Origin: Winogradskyella aurantiaca
Lineage (GTDB): Bacteria > Bacteroidota > Bacteroidia > Flavobacteriales > Flavobacteriaceae
Direction of reading: 5' to 3'
Assembly (NCBI RefSeq): GCF_003362725.1
Contig: NZ_QKTV01000004.1
Coordinates: forward strand, 186,001-250,000
Length of the DNA stretch: 64,000 nucleotides
Shown in pieces: positions 36,087 to 46,255 of the stretch; within the stretch, counting starts at the first letter, position 1; each line of letters starts with the position of its first letter. The notes beneath the pieces are model-generated. The model saw only the letters and a list, made by a program, of their open reading frames with translations. It made no database searches and was not told where the DNA came from. The position numbers and the translations under genes are program-made.

Positions 36087-37625
36087 ATGAAAACAAATAC
36101 TTACCGATGGATCTTATATGGAATTGCTACTGTTATTTTGGCTACCATTACCATCCAAATTTATTGGAATTATAAGAACTATCAGGTTAATAAGCAGCAA
36201 TTATACAATGACGTTCAAAATAGTTTGGACAAAGCCATTGACGATTATTATGCCCAACTGGCTGAAAAGTCGACCCTTGGATTAGCGCTTACCGGAGAGT
36301 CACAGAAAACAGCTTTGGAAGATGGCGGATTACTAGATCAAATAGCCAAAAAAATTGACACTAATCAAAGTACATTTATAACATTTGATTCTCTCGATAT
36401 TGAAGATGTCAAAGAAGTTCAAATCTTCAGAGGGCTCGAAGCAGATTCATTGCTTTCTAGTTTTTCCGATAATCAGGTATCACCAGATTCTTTTAAGACA
36501 CAAATTAAAGAGCTTAAGCAAAGCCAATCGTTTAATCCAAAAGCCGATTTTGAACTACTGACTTCTAAAATTGTCATTTCAATTTCCAATGATACACTAG
36601 AAGTACAAAAAGTTGACAGTTTATTTATTCAGGAGCTGAATAGAAAATCTATAGATGTGGATTACGAATTGTTGTTTTATACAAAGGAAGACCGATTTGC
36701 TTATTTAAGGGAAAATAAGCAATGGCCAGAAAAAGATATTCCAATTCGTCGAAAAGATCAATTGATATCGGAATCCAAGTCCACATTTTTACCAGATCAA
36801 AGTGTTTTTTTAATTTCATTCTCCAATACTACTAAGACTTTATTGGGAAGAATTATTAGTGGTATGCTCATCTCGTTACTACTAGTAATTGGGGTTATTG
36901 CCACCCTATTTTACCTGTTGAAGATTATTCAAAATCAAAAACAGATGGCAGAAATGAAGAACGATCTTATCAGTAATATTACTCATGAATTTAAAACTCC
37001 TATCGCAACGATCGGAGTGGCTCTAGAGGGAATACAAAGTTTTGACATACTTAAGGATAAAGAAAAAACCAAATCGTATCTTCAAATGTCAACACAGCAA
37101 TTGAGTAAACTGAACCTCATGGTTGAAAAGTTATTGGAAACTGCTTCCTTAGATACTAACAGCCTGGATTTAGATGAAGAAGCCTCTGATCTGGTCTTAT
37201 TACTTGAAACCATATGCCTAAGAGTATCTTCCCACAACAATCAAAAACAAATTGGGTTCAGTTCTAATACCCCAAGTTTTATAATTGATATCGATGTTTT
37301 TCATTTCGAAAATGCTATAAATAACATTTTGGATAATGCCATTAAATATGGTGGAGATACCATACAAATAAGTCTGATAGCTAAAGGCACTGAGGTTCGA
37401 ATTGGTATATCAGATAACGGAGAGGGCATACCATCAGAATATCAAAAACATATATTTGATAAATTTTATCGTGTTCCTAAAGGAAACACGCATGATGTTA
37501 AAGGATTTGGAATAGGTCTTTATTATACCAAGACCATCATTGAACGCCACGGAGGTCAAATTGAATTAGATTCTAGAAAAGGCAAAACCACATTTAATAT
37601 TACACTTGCAAATGTCAGTAATTAA
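36087..37625 (+). CDS. Sensor histidine kinase
   Basis: 512 residues. Two TM segments (about 8-28 and 255-277) bracket a roughly 225-residue periplasmic sensor domain without a recognised fold. The kinase core has the H box ITHEFKTP with H300, the N box NNILDNAIKYG, the G boxes DNGEGIP and GFGIGLYYTKTI. It autophosphorylates and passes phosphate to the overlapping response regulator. The sensor domain is acidic and probably monitors an envelope condition; the divergent exported proteins are candidate targets. Confidence 0.94.
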   Translation: MKTNTYRWILYGIATVILATITIQIYWNYKNYQVNKQQLYNDVQNSLDKAIDDYYAQLAEKSTLGLALTGESQKTALEDGGLLDQIAKKIDTNQSTFITFDSLDIEDVKEVQIFRGLEADSLLSSFSDNQVSPDSFKTQIKELKQSQSFNPKADFELLTSKIVISISNDTLEVQKVDSLFIQELNRKSIDVDYELLFYTKEDRFAYLRENKQWPEKDIPIRRKDQLISESKSTFLPDQSVFLISFSNTTKTLLGRIISGMLISLLLVIGVIATLFYLLKIIQNQKQMAEMKNDLISNITHEFKTPIATIGVALEGIQSFDILKDKEKTKSYLQMSTQQLSKLNLMVEKLLETASLDTNSLDLDEEASDLVLLLETICLRVSSHNNQKQIGFSSNTPSFIIDIDVFHFENAINNILDNAIKYGGDTIQISLIAKGTEVRIGISDNGEGIPSEYQKHIFDKFYRVPKGNTHDVKGFGIGLYYTKTIIERHGGQIELDSRKGKTTFNITLANVSN

Positions 37626-38292
37626 AATACTACTCGCAGAGGATGAACCTGCCTTAGGTCAAATTATAAAGGAAAGTCTTGAAACCCGAGATTTTGAGGT
37701 CAACTGGTTGCAGGATGGTGAAGCGGCCCTTAAAGCCTTTAAAAATAATCAACCTGACATCCTTGTATTGGACGTTATGATGCCTAAAAAAGATGGATTC
37801 ACTTTGGCTAAGGATATAAGAACTCTTGATGATACTATTCCAATTATATTTTTAACTGCAAAATCTCAGACTAAAGATGTTGTTGAGGGATTCTCGATTG
37901 GGGGCAATGACTATCTTAAAAAGCCATTTAGCATGGAAGAGTTGATTGTAAGAATACATAATCTACTCAAACGAGTCGCACTTCAAAAAACAGCTGATAT
38001 TTTAAAAGTCGGGAATTATACTTTTAATTTTCCCAAACAGGAGTTACGCTACCAGGATGACAAACCCCAAATGCTCACCCACCGTGAAGCGCATTTACTG
38101 TTTAATTTAATAAAAAACAAGAATCAGCTTTTAGACCGCTCGGTTATCCTCAATAAACTTTGGGGTACCGATGATTTTTTTTCAGCAAGATCAATGGATG
38201 TGTTTATTAGTAAACTCCGTAAGAAGTTAAGTCAGGATTCCAATATCCAAATTATTAACGTTCGAGGCTTCGGTTATAAATTGATTGTTTAA
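37612..38292 (+). CDS. OmpR-family response regulator
   Basis: 226 residues from the ATG at 37612, which overlaps the kinase gene by 14 nt. Receiver domain at 1-120 with acidic pocket EDE near residues 10-12, phosphoacceptor D54 in LVLDVMMPKKDG and the conserved Lys in YLKKPF. A winged-helix DNA-binding domain (about 130-226) ends with the family pattern SARSMDVFISKLRKKL and VRGFGYKLIV. It probably binds the GTTAAC repeats upstream of its operon. Confidence 0.95.
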   Translation: MSVIKILLAEDEPALGQIIKESLETRDFEVNWLQDGEAALKAFKNNQPDILVLDVMMPKKDGFTLAKDIRTLDDTIPIIFLTAKSQTKDVVEGFSIGGNDYLKKPFSMEELIVRIHNLLKRVALQKTADILKVGNYTFNFPKQELRYQDDKPQMLTHREAHLLFNLIKNKNQLLDRSVILNKLWGTDDFFSARSMDVFISKLRKKLSQDSNIQIINVRGFGYKLIV

Positions 38293-38293
38293 G

Positions 38294-38337
38294 TACATTT
38301 GTAGCAATAAACCACTCTAATAATAGTTCTACATTTG
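38294..38337 (+). promoter_or_regulatory. Two TACATTTG boxes ahead of the unknown exported protein gene
   Basis: The exact TAnnTTTG octamer TACATTTG occurs at 38294-38301 and again at 38330-38337, directly touching the ATG at 38338. The first would give a transcript with about 30 nt of leader; the second cannot serve that ATG and may be coincidental. Confidence 0.4.
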
Positions 38338-39135
38338 ATGGTTATTGCAAAATCCATTAGGCTAGTTAACACTCTATCTTTAATTCTGGTATCGACAGTT
38401 GCATTCTGTCAAATACAAGCTGAAGCAAAGGGCACATTTGAAATTAACACTTACAAGATTTGGGGTATCGATAAATTTGAAACTGTTTATCACAGCTCAG
38501 AAAACCAAACCTTCTTTAAAACCACAGTCGATACGACCATCACTTATGCTAATTTTCAACTAGGCCAAATCAGCAATGTCAACACCTTTAACCCCTTAAA
38601 AATTAACCTATTTTATCAGGATTTTAATACAGTCATCATCCTGGATAATCGACTAGCTGAAATTCAACGAATCGATTTTAATACGACTCAACCCTACAGA
38701 AATGTAACCTTTATGTCTACTGGATATGATAATACAATTTGGGTTTACAATCAAGACCTTCAAATATTGGAATTATATGACTACAGAACCAATACCAGTA
38801 GAATTAAAACTGTTCCAATAATAGATGAAATTCTTGATATAAAAAGTGATTACAATAACTGCTATTTGTTGACGAAACAATACCTATATGTTTATTCCTA
38901 TTTTGGAAATCTTCAATCCAAACACCCAAATATAGGTTTTGATAAAATGGCTTTTAGCGAGGCCAATTTGGTCTTACGCGGTGAAGATCAGTACTTTTTT
39001 TATATAAAAAAATCTAATGAAATCCTCCCTATAGAAAACTTGAATTTGTTGATAAATGATTTTTTGGTAACAAATGAAACCTTGTATCTTTATCAAGATA
39101 ATCTCCTTTATCGTTACCAACTAAATACAAATTAA
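38338..39135 (+). CDS. Exported protein of unknown function
   Basis: 265 residues from the ATG at 38338. A signal peptide ends near VAFCQ. The mature protein is a series of beta strands with repeated aromatic-rich motifs (NTYKIWGIDKFETVY, NTIWVYNQDLQILELYDY, QYLYVYSYFGNLQ, ETLYLYQDNLLYRYQ), suggesting a small beta-propeller-like fold. No catalytic residues stand out. The stop is one nt before the deoxynucleoside kinase ATG, so the two are coupled, but I see no functional logic for the pairing. Confidence 0.75.
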   Translation: MVIAKSIRLVNTLSLILVSTVAFCQIQAEAKGTFEINTYKIWGIDKFETVYHSSENQTFFKTTVDTTITYANFQLGQISNVNTFNPLKINLFYQDFNTVIILDNRLAEIQRIDFNTTQPYRNVTFMSTGYDNTIWVYNQDLQILELYDYRTNTSRIKTVPIIDEILDIKSDYNNCYLLTKQYLYVYSYFGNLQSKHPNIGFDKMAFSEANLVLRGEDQYFFYIKKSNEILPIENLNLLINDFLVTNETLYLYQDNLLYRYQLNTN

Positions 39136-39136
39136 C

Positions 39137-39751
39137 ATGCACGTAGCCATTGCTGGAAATATAGGCGCAGGAAAGACAACTTTAACAAAACTATTAGCAA
39201 AGCATTATCGTTGGGAGCCCCAGCTCGAAGACGTTGTAGATAATCCATATTTAGATGACTTCTACAATCAAATGGAACGCTGGAGTTTTAACTTGCAAGT
39301 CTATTTTCTTAATAGCAGGTTTCGACAAGTACTACAGATCCGACAAAGTGGAAAAAATATAATCCAGGATAGAACTATCTATGAGGATGCACATATTTTT
39401 GCACCAAATCTTCATGCTATGGGTTTAATGACCAATAGAGATTTTGAAAACTATAGGTCATTATTCGACTTAATGGAAAGTTTGGTAAAAGGTCCTGACT
39501 TATTAATTTATTTGCGCAGCACAATCCCCAACTTAGTTAAGCAAATCCATCAACGTGGTAGGGACTATGAAAATTCAATAAGCATTGACTACTTAAGCAG
39601 ACTCAATGAACGTTATGAAGCTTGGATTCATGGTTATGATAAAGGGAAATTGCTGGTTATTGATGTTGATGAGTTAGATTTTGTGAGTAATCCAGAAGAC
39701 TTGGGCAATGTCATTAATAGAATTGATGCGGAAATAAACGGTCTGTTTTAA
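39137..39751 (+). CDS. Deoxynucleoside kinase
   Basis: 204 residues of the dNK/dGK-dCK family that phosphorylates deoxynucleosides for salvage. P-loop GNIGAGKTT at 7-15, the substrate-site Glu in PQLEDVVDNPYL, the ERS-like DRTIYEDAHIF motif and the lid arginines in HQRGRDYE are present. It ends convergent to the App1-type gene with a 4-nt overlap. Together with the nucleoside transporter and thyA further right it belongs to nucleotide salvage. Confidence 0.92.
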   Translation: MHVAIAGNIGAGKTTLTKLLAKHYRWEPQLEDVVDNPYLDDFYNQMERWSFNLQVYFLNSRFRQVLQIRQSGKNIIQDRTIYEDAHIFAPNLHAMGLMTNRDFENYRSLFDLMESLVKGPDLLIYLRSTIPNLVKQIHQRGRDYENSISIDYLSRLNERYEAWIHGYDKGKLLVIDVDELDFVSNPEDLGNVINRIDAEINGLF

Positions 39752-40752
39752 CTTATAAATCCATTGGCTTTAGCATGTGCAATGGCATCACGAGTGTTCT
39801 CAACTATAAGACAAGGCACCTTGCTATAATCTCGCAACTGATCCGTTACCTTCTTCATTCTTCTTGAATGTGTCACACTTCTAAGATATATACCAGCAAT
39901 CTGCTTAGGGTACTTTTTAACCACATCTAGATAAATGTATGGGTCTTTTTCACCACAATCACCAATTAATATAAAGGAGAGGTTTGGATATGTCTGCAGA
40001 ATATTAAATATCTCATGGTATTTGTGAGCTAATTCCATTTTTGGGGTTTTGTCAAATGGGGTTCTAAAATCACGTAACAATAATGGCCCATGAGGAAATT
40101 CATTGACTCTTAAGAAATACTCCAGGTAACGGTAAAGATTCCAAGGGCTATTACTTACATAGAAAATAGGATTAGAAATACCAGACTTTGAATTTGAATG
40201 CAATAAATTATAGAACTCGGAGCTTCCTTCAAGTGCCCTGCGCTTTTCTGGGGATCTAAAAAAGGTATTAACAGCAACTTTCCATTTTAAACGTGATGTC
40301 ACACCTGTGTGTAGTATGGTATCATCGATATCACTAATAACACCAAATTGTGCATTTTCATGAGGAATCAACATTTGACCCTCAAATGAATTGTTAATAT
40401 TAATTGGACGCTGACCCTTATAATTATCATATCCAATCGTATAATTTACCCAACCTTTTGCATCTTTTAACTCAGACAATGAATCAGTGGCATTATCCAA
40501 TAAATAATATCCTTCAGCATCAGTTTTTATCCTATAATAACTTCCACTAGCTACTACTAATTTTAGCTTACAGTGCCTGATCTCATCTGTCTCAAATTGT
40601 TTCCAGGAATTTACCAAGAGATTAAACCAACCTTTCTGAGAAAGATCAATGTCTTCGTCCTCAAGAGCCCTTCCCTTTAGGTAAAGATGTTCATCAGTAC
40701 CATAAGTTCTAAATGGAATAATTTGAAGTGGATCTTTTTTAAATATTCCCAA
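39748..40752 (-). CDS. App1-type phosphatase domain protein (phosphatidate phosphatase-like)
   Basis: 334 residues. The catalytic DxDxT motif of HAD-type phosphatases is in GVISDIDDTILHTGVTSRLKW near residues 138-158, followed by YVSNSPWNLY and the acid pair in LIGDCGEKDPYIY, matching the App1 catalytic domain (PF09949) first described for yeast phosphatidate phosphatase. There is no signal peptide. The start is TTG at 40752 (MGIFKKDPLQ); no in-frame ATG exists between the upstream stop and the conserved region. The natural substrate is uncertain. Confidence 0.87.
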   Translation of the reverse strand: MGIFKKDPLQIIPFRTYGTDEHLYLKGRALEDEDIDLSQKGWFNLLVNSWKQFETDEIRHCKLKLVVASGSYYRIKTDAEGYYLLDNATDSLSELKDAKGWVNYTIGYDNYKGQRPININNSFEGQMLIPHENAQFGVISDIDDTILHTGVTSRLKWKVAVNTFFRSPEKRRALEGSSEFYNLLHSNSKSGISNPIFYVSNSPWNLYRYLEYFLRVNEFPHGPLLLRDFRTPFDKTPKMELAHKYHEIFNILQTYPNLSFILIGDCGEKDPYIYLDVVKKYPKQIAGIYLRSVTHSRRMKKVTDQLRDYSKVPCLIVENTRDAIAHAKANGFIS

Positions 40753-40858
40753 TTTTATGAGAGTTGCAATCTAATTAAAGTTTAAAACTATATAATTATT
40801 CGGTTAAATTTAAACAGAATACAAAGACTCGACAATAAACTTATTAAATCCAATCCAT

Positions 40859-40888
40859 AAAAAAGGCAGCTGAGAATTCAACTGCCTT
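40859..40888 (-). terminator. Intrinsic terminator of the six-repeat T9SS gene
   Basis: Stem AAGGCAG/CTGCCTT (40863-40869 and 40882-40888) extended by an inner TGA/TCA pairing, followed on the minus strand by six U from the A-run at 40859-40864. Confidence 0.85.
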
Positions 40889-40912
40889 AAATTTTTGAAA
40901 CGATAGAATCAA

Positions 40913-43546
40913 CTATCTACTCTTAATCCAGCGTAAGGTTAGTTTTCCAAATTCTGAATTGAGAATCATTATATAATTTCCGTTTGATAGAGTAGAAACA
41001 TCAGTAGACACCTCGGATTGATTGCTATCAACAGCCACTTCTTTAACTAATCTTCCCGTCATATCATAAATACCAAGAGTATTTATGAATACATTTCTTG
41101 AATTAGACAAAACCAACTCATCTTGAATAGGGTTTTTAATTAATTTAACGCTATTGAAAAGTTCATTTTCTTCAATACTCAAACTTCCATCAGTAACTTC
41201 AATTGGCGCTCCTGTTACATCTAAAGCTGCGCAGAGCCCATTTGAAATCACAATATTTAATACAGCAGCTGCTGGCGTTACACCAAAATCAATTACACTT
41301 AAATCTAAATAGTTAGCATCACCTGCATCCGTAGTCTGTGCCACTAGGGTGTGTATTGTATATAAACCGGGAGCATCTACAGTGAAGAATGGTGATGAAT
41401 TTACTGCCTCAATTATCAGATCATTGCCTGAGGTCAAAACAGAAACAACTGAGTACCCTGTTGGCACCACTGGAGCTGTGTCATAGGAAGCACTGATCGA
41501 TACAGTTGCACCACTTAACTCTACTGGTGTAGCGTTGGCAACTAATGTCCCTGCATCTGCTGAACATAAAACATTGATTGGGGCTCCTGTGACATCTAAG
41601 GATGCACAAATATCATTATCAGCAACAATTTGTAATACTGCAGTCGCTGGGGTGGTTCCAAAATCGATAACTCCTAAATCTAAATAGTTAGCATCACCTG
41701 CATCTGTTGTCTGTGCCACTAAGGTGTGTATTGTATATAATCCAGTATCTGGAACATCGAAATTCGGTGTTGAACCCGCATCCTCAATAATAAGATTATT
41801 ACCTGAAGTTAGTACATAGGTTACCGTATATCCTGTTGGAACTACTGGTGCAATTCCTTCAGTTGCGCTTATTGTAACTCCACCATTAGCAATTGCCACT
41901 GTATCAGCATTTGCAGTTAATGTACCCGCATCTGCTTCACAATCGACAATGATTTGCGCTCCAGTCACATCTAAGGCCGCGCAAAGATTGTTATCAACAA
42001 CAATTTGTATTACTGCACTCGCTGGAGTTACCCCAAAATCGATAACACTTAAATCCAAATAGTTGGCATCAGCAGCATTCGTAGTCTGAGCAACCAAGGT
42101 ATGAATTGTATATAACCCCGTATCGTCGACATCAAAACTAGGTGTTGATCTAGCATCCTCAATGATCAGATTGTTTCCAGATGTTAATACGTAAGTAACT
42201 GTATATCCTGATGGTACTACTGGAGCTGCATTTTGAGTAGCGCTTATAGTTACACCACCATTGGCAATTCCTACAGGAGTCGCATCAGCCGTTAAAGTTC
42301 CAGCATTTGCTTCACAATCGACAATTATTGGGGCTCCTGCTACGTCTAAGGCCGCACAAAGATCATTATCAGCTACAACTTGTAACACTGCGGTTGCTGG
42401 AGTGACACCAAAATCAACTATACTTAAATCTAAAAAATTAGGGTCATTTGCGTCAGAAGTCTGAGCTACTAAGGTATGTATTGTATATAAACCAGGCGCA
42501 TCCACAATAAAGAATGGGGATGTGTTTACAGCCTCAATAATTAGATTGTTACCCGATGTTAACACATATGTTACGGTGTATCCTGCAGGTACCACAGGAC
42601 CAGCATTTTGTGTTGCAGTAATGGTGGCACCACCATTACCAATTGCAACTGGAGAGGCATCCGCAGTTAAGGTTCCAGCATCTGCTGAACACACAACATT
42701 GATTGGTGCTCCTGTTACATCTAAAGATGCACAAACATCGTTATCTATAACAATTTGAATAACAGCACTTGCAGGGGTTGTACCAAAATCGATAATTCCT
42801 AAATCCAAATAATTGGCATCACCTGCATCTGTGGTTTGTGCTACTAAGGTGTGGATTGTATATAAACCTGTATCCTCTACATCAAAACTAGGTGTTGCGC
42901 TAGCATCCTCAATAATAAGATTGTTTCCTGATGTCAACACGTAGGTTACCGTATATCCTGATGGTACTACTCGATCTCCATTTTGAGAAGCCCCAATGGT
43001 AACCCCACCATTAGCAATATTTACTGTATCAGCATTGGCCGTTAATGTACCTGCATCCGCTGTACACTCCACTGTTATAGGTGCACCACCACCATCCAAA
43101 GAGGCACAAATACCACTAACAATAATATCAACAAACACATCACCGGCATTAGTAACACCTAATTCGATGGCGCTTAGGTCCAAATAGTCTGGACTACTAG
43201 CATCAGAGGTTTCTGCAACTAGCGTGTGAATACGATAATTACCTGTATCTGGAACCGTAAAACTTGCTGCGGAACCTATTTGTTCTATGACAAGTTCAGA
43301 ACCAAAGGTGAGTAAATAATTAACTTCATAATCGGCTGGAACTGTAGGTCCAATGACAGCAGAGGCACTAATCGTTGCCCCACCATTTGCAATTGCAACA
43401 GGAGAAGCATCAGCAGTCAATGCACCAGCCGACGCAGTACACTGCGCTTCAGCCGTTGAAACCAGTGCTAAAGTAAATACGCATAAAAATGCGACTACTT
43501 TATTGGTTAAACTATTAATTTTAATTGGGTAGTTTTTTTTCATCAT
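40913..43546 (-). CDS. T9SS-secreted protein with six 125-residue repeats
   Basis: 877 residues. A signal peptide (to about residue 34, STAEAQ) is followed by six tandem repeats of about 125 residues, each starting with Cys in C(T/S/E)A(D/N)AGTL and containing VP.GYTVTYVLTSGNNLIIE, YTIHTLVAQT and a second Cys in (C)A(A/S)LDVTGAPI. The last 90 residues form a type A T9SS sorting domain (LIKNPIQDELVLS, IYDMTGRLVKE, LSNGNYIMIL, then KLTLRWIKSR). It should be exported across the outer membrane and probably attached to the surface. The repeats are conserved at DNA level with a unit near 375 bp. No enzymatic motif is seen; an adhesin-like or structural role is a guess. Confidence 0.9.
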   Translation of the reverse strand: MMKKNYPIKINSLTNKVVAFLCVFTLALVSTAEAQCTASAGALTADASPVAIANGGATISASAVIGPTVPADYEVNYLLTFGSELVIEQIGSAASFTVPDTGNYRIHTLVAETSDASSPDYLDLSAIELGVTNAGDVFVDIIVSGICASLDGGGAPITVECTADAGTLTANADTVNIANGGVTIGASQNGDRVVPSGYTVTYVLTSGNNLIIEDASATPSFDVEDTGLYTIHTLVAQTTDAGDANYLDLGIIDFGTTPASAVIQIVIDNDVCASLDVTGAPINVVCSADAGTLTADASPVAIGNGGATITATQNAGPVVPAGYTVTYVLTSGNNLIIEAVNTSPFFIVDAPGLYTIHTLVAQTSDANDPNFLDLSIVDFGVTPATAVLQVVADNDLCAALDVAGAPIIVDCEANAGTLTADATPVGIANGGVTISATQNAAPVVPSGYTVTYVLTSGNNLIIEDARSTPSFDVDDTGLYTIHTLVAQTTNAADANYLDLSVIDFGVTPASAVIQIVVDNNLCAALDVTGAQIIVDCEADAGTLTANADTVAIANGGVTISATEGIAPVVPTGYTVTYVLTSGNNLIIEDAGSTPNFDVPDTGLYTIHTLVAQTTDAGDANYLDLGVIDFGTTPATAVLQIVADNDICASLDVTGAPINVLCSADAGTLVANATPVELSGATVSISASYDTAPVVPTGYSVVSVLTSGNDLIIEAVNSSPFFTVDAPGLYTIHTLVAQTTDAGDANYLDLSVIDFGVTPAAAVLNIVISNGLCAALDVTGAPIEVTDGSLSIEENELFNSVKLIKNPIQDELVLSNSRNVFINTLGIYDMTGRLVKEVAVDSNQSEVSTDVSTLSNGNYIMILNSEFGKLTLRWIKSR

Positions 43547-43683
43547 TTCTCTGTTTAATTATAATCCCTTAAAGTTAGACATTATGTTGTTGGAGAATTT
43601 ATTTCAATATGTTAAAATTATTGTAAAATATACATAGTCAACACAATACAACTTTCTTAAGACCTTGGACTAATGAAGAAAAC

Positions 43684-43705
43684 AAAAAAACCTCGCAATG
43701 CGAGG
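43684..43705 (-). terminator. Intrinsic terminator of hppA
   Basis: Stem CCTCGC/GCGAGG (43691-43696, 43700-43705), loop AAT, followed on the minus strand by seven U. Confidence 0.88.
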
Positions 43706-43741
43706 CCTTTTATGTTGATTCTATTGAGAGTTCTAATTCGT

Positions 43742-46135
43742 CTACTCAGCTTTTTCCTTAATAATCTTAACTTCTTTTTCTACTGAAGCATTTTCATCAA
43801 CGTTTACCTTAAGGTCCTCTACCTCTTTCATTACCTCGGCTTCTGAACCTTTAATAGAAACTTCCTCTGAAACCTCTTCACCGTTAACATTAGATGTTGT
43901 TGTGATAACAGCTGTAGCATTATCATTTGCGTCAACAGTAACTTCAACTTTCACTTCTTTCTCATTATAAGCCATATCTTCGTCTGCATGACCACCTAAA
44001 ATAGGTGCAATAACTAAACCAACCAAACATGTAAGCTTAATTAAGATGTTCATTGATGGTCCTGACGTATCTTTAAATGGATCACCAACTGTATCACCAG
44101 TAACAGCCGCCTTATGAGCGTCAGATCCTTTATAGGTCATTTTTCCATCAATTTCAACTCCAGCTTCAAAAGATTTTTTAGCATTATCCCATGCACCACC
44201 AGCATTATTTTGGAAAATAGCCCACATAACACCGCTAACACAAACACCGGCCATATAACCACCAAGTGGTTCTGCTCCGAATAAAAGACCAATAATGATT
44301 GGCGTAATAATGGTTATTAATCCTGGTAAAATCATTTCTCTAAGTGCTGCTTGAGTAGAAATGTCAACACATTTAGCGTACTCAGGAGTTCCAGTACCTT
44401 CCATAATACCAGGGATTTCTTTAAACTGTCTTCTTACTTCTTTTACCATTTCCATGGCAGCCTTTCCTACAGATTGCATAGCCAAAGCTGAGAATATAAC
44501 CGGGATCATTCCACCAACAAATAACATCGCCAATACATCAGCCTTGAAAATATTAATACCATCAATACCAGTAAAAGTAACGTAAGCTGCAAATAAAGCC
44601 AAAGCTGTGAGCGCAGCTGAAGCAATCGCAAATCCTTTTCCAACCGCCGCTGTAGTATTTCCAACTGAATCCAAAATATCTGTACGCTCTCTTACATGAG
44701 GCTCTAATTCACTCATTTCAGCAACACCCCCTGCGTTATCAGCAATTGGTCCAAAAGCATCAATAGCCAATTGCATCGCCGTTGTTGCCATCATTGCAGA
44801 AGCTGCTAGTGCTACACCATAGAATCCAGCTAAAGCATAGGATCCAAAAATTGCCGCAGCAAATAATATAACTGAAGCAAATGTTGATTTCATTCCAACA
44901 GCCAAACCAGCTATAATGTTGGTCGCTGCACCAGTAGAACTATTCTGAACAATATCCAGTACAGGCTTCTTCCCTAGAGATGTATAATGAGCTGTTACCA
45001 TGGAAATTAAGGCTCCTACGGCTAATCCTATCATGGCGGCATAGAACACATGACGCGAGGGAATTTCCTTGATTCCCTCACCAAAGAAATTCATTTGCAT
45101 AGTTTCAGGTAGCATCCAGCTGATTAAAAACCAACTAGCAATGAGCGTAATGATAATGGCAGCCCAGTTTCCTGTATCCAGTGCTTTTTGAACTTGCGCT
45201 TCCTTAGCGTCATTACTTGATATTCTCACCATAAATGTACCAATAATTGACGCTAGAATTCCAACTCCGGCAATGACCAATGGTAATAAAATTGGACCCA
45301 TCCCATTAAAAGACTCTAACACGGTTCCACTGTCAGCCATATCCTTAATGATATAGTTACCTAATACCATTGCGGCTAATACAGTAGCTACATAAGAACC
45401 AAACAAATCAGCACCCATACCAGCAACATCACCTACATTGTCTCCTACGTTATCTGCAATGGTAGCAGGATTTCTCGGGTCGTCCTCTGGAATACCAGCT
45501 TCTACCTTACCTACTAAGTCGGCACCAACATCCGCAGCTTTGGTATAAATACCTCCACCAACTCTAGCAAATAAAGCAATTGACTCTGCCCCTAATGAGA
45601 ACCCTGCTAGAGCCTCAAGAGCAATCGTCATTTCATTATAAAAACTTGCCTCACCAGTCACAAACATTTTTAAGAACAGGAAGAAAAATAAACTAAGGCC
45701 TAATACGGCTAATCCAGCCACACCAAGTCCCATAACTGTTCCTCCTCCAAATGACACTTTTAAGGCTTGTGGCAAACTTGTTTTTGCTGCCTCTGCAGTT
45801 CTTGCATTGGCATCAGTAGCAATGCGCATACCAATGTTCCCTGCAAGTGCCGAAAAGAACGCACCAAAAATAAAAGCTATGATTATAATCCAGTGTGTTG
45901 TTGGCACTATGTAAGAGATTACACCTAAAGCAACAGCTGCTATAACCACAAAAACAAGCAACAATCTGTATTCGGCCCCAAGGAATGCCAAAGCACCCTC
46001 CTTAATCGCTTTTGAGATGTTTTGCATTTTTTCATTTCCACCATCTTGCTTTTTTACCCAAGACATTTTAATAAACATAAAAAGCAATCCTAAAATTGCT
46101 AATGCCATTGGAACAAAAATCATGTTTGATTCCAT
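43742..46135 (-). CDS. hppA: Membrane-bound ion-translocating pyrophosphatase
   Basis: 797 residues, about 16 TM helices. It couples PPi hydrolysis to H+ and/or Na+ export. The substrate site is intact: [44 protein letters not shown] (in parts, near residues 190-240) and [22 protein letters not shown] has Ala where potassium-independent enzymes have Lys, so it should be potassium-dependent. After the last TM there is a roughly 80-residue charged tail ([28 protein letters not shown]) absent from minimal family members. It lies 121 nt after the soluble pyrophosphatase gene. Confidence 0.95.
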   Translation of the reverse strand: MESNMIFVPMALAILGLLFMFIKMSWVKKQDGGNEKMQNISKAIKEGALAFLGAEYRLLLVFVVIAAVALGVISYIVPTTHWIIIIAFIFGAFFSALAGNIGMRIATDANARTAEAAKTSLPQALKVSFGGGTVMGLGVAGLAVLGLSLFFFLFLKMFVTGEASFYNEMTIALEALAGFSLGAESIALFARVGGGIYTKAADVGADLVGKVEAGIPEDDPRNPATIADNVGDNVGDVAGMGADLFGSYVATVLAAMVLGNYIIKDMADSGTVLESFNGMGPILLPLVIAGVGILASIIGTFMVRISSNDAKEAQVQKALDTGNWAAIIITLIASWFLISWMLPETMQMNFFGEGIKEIPSRHVFYAAMIGLAVGALISMVTAHYTSLGKKPVLDIVQNSSTGAATNIIAGLAVGMKSTFASVILFAAAIFGSYALAGFYGVALAASAMMATTAMQLAIDAFGPIADNAGGVAEMSELEPHVRERTDILDSVGNTTAAVGKGFAIASAALTALALFAAYVTFTGIDGINIFKADVLAMLFVGGMIPVIFSALAMQSVGKAAMEMVKEVRRQFKEIPGIMEGTGTPEYAKCVDISTQAALREMILPGLITIITPIIIGLLFGAEPLGGYMAGVCVSGVMWAIFQNNAGGAWDNAKKSFEAGVEIDGKMTYKGSDAHKAAVTGDTVGDPFKDTSGPSMNILIKLTCLVGLVIAPILGGHADEDMAYNEKEVKVEVTVDANDNATAVITTTSNVNGEEVSEEVSIKGSEAEVMKEVEDLKVNVDENASVEKEVKIIKEKAE

Positions 46136-46198
46136 ATTCTGTTGTTTGATTTGATTTATAAATTTTGCTGCGCAAAAGTAAGCATTTGAACCTTAATA

Positions 46199-46234
46199 GA
46201 AAAACCCTTTCAATATCGTATTGAAAGGGTTTTT
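46199..46234 (-). terminator. Terminator between ppa and hppA
   Basis: Stem AAAACCCTTTCAATA / TATTGAAAGGGTTTT with loop TCG, flanked by A and T runs. It ends ppa before the separate hppA transcript. Confidence 0.9.
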
Positions 46235-46255
46235 AATATGCTGTAATTGACATTA

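Noticed and set aside
42261-43187. Several proline/alanine-rich plus-strand ORFs opposite the six-repeat T9SS gene
   Set aside because: They recur at the repeat period and simply reflect the complement of the repeats.
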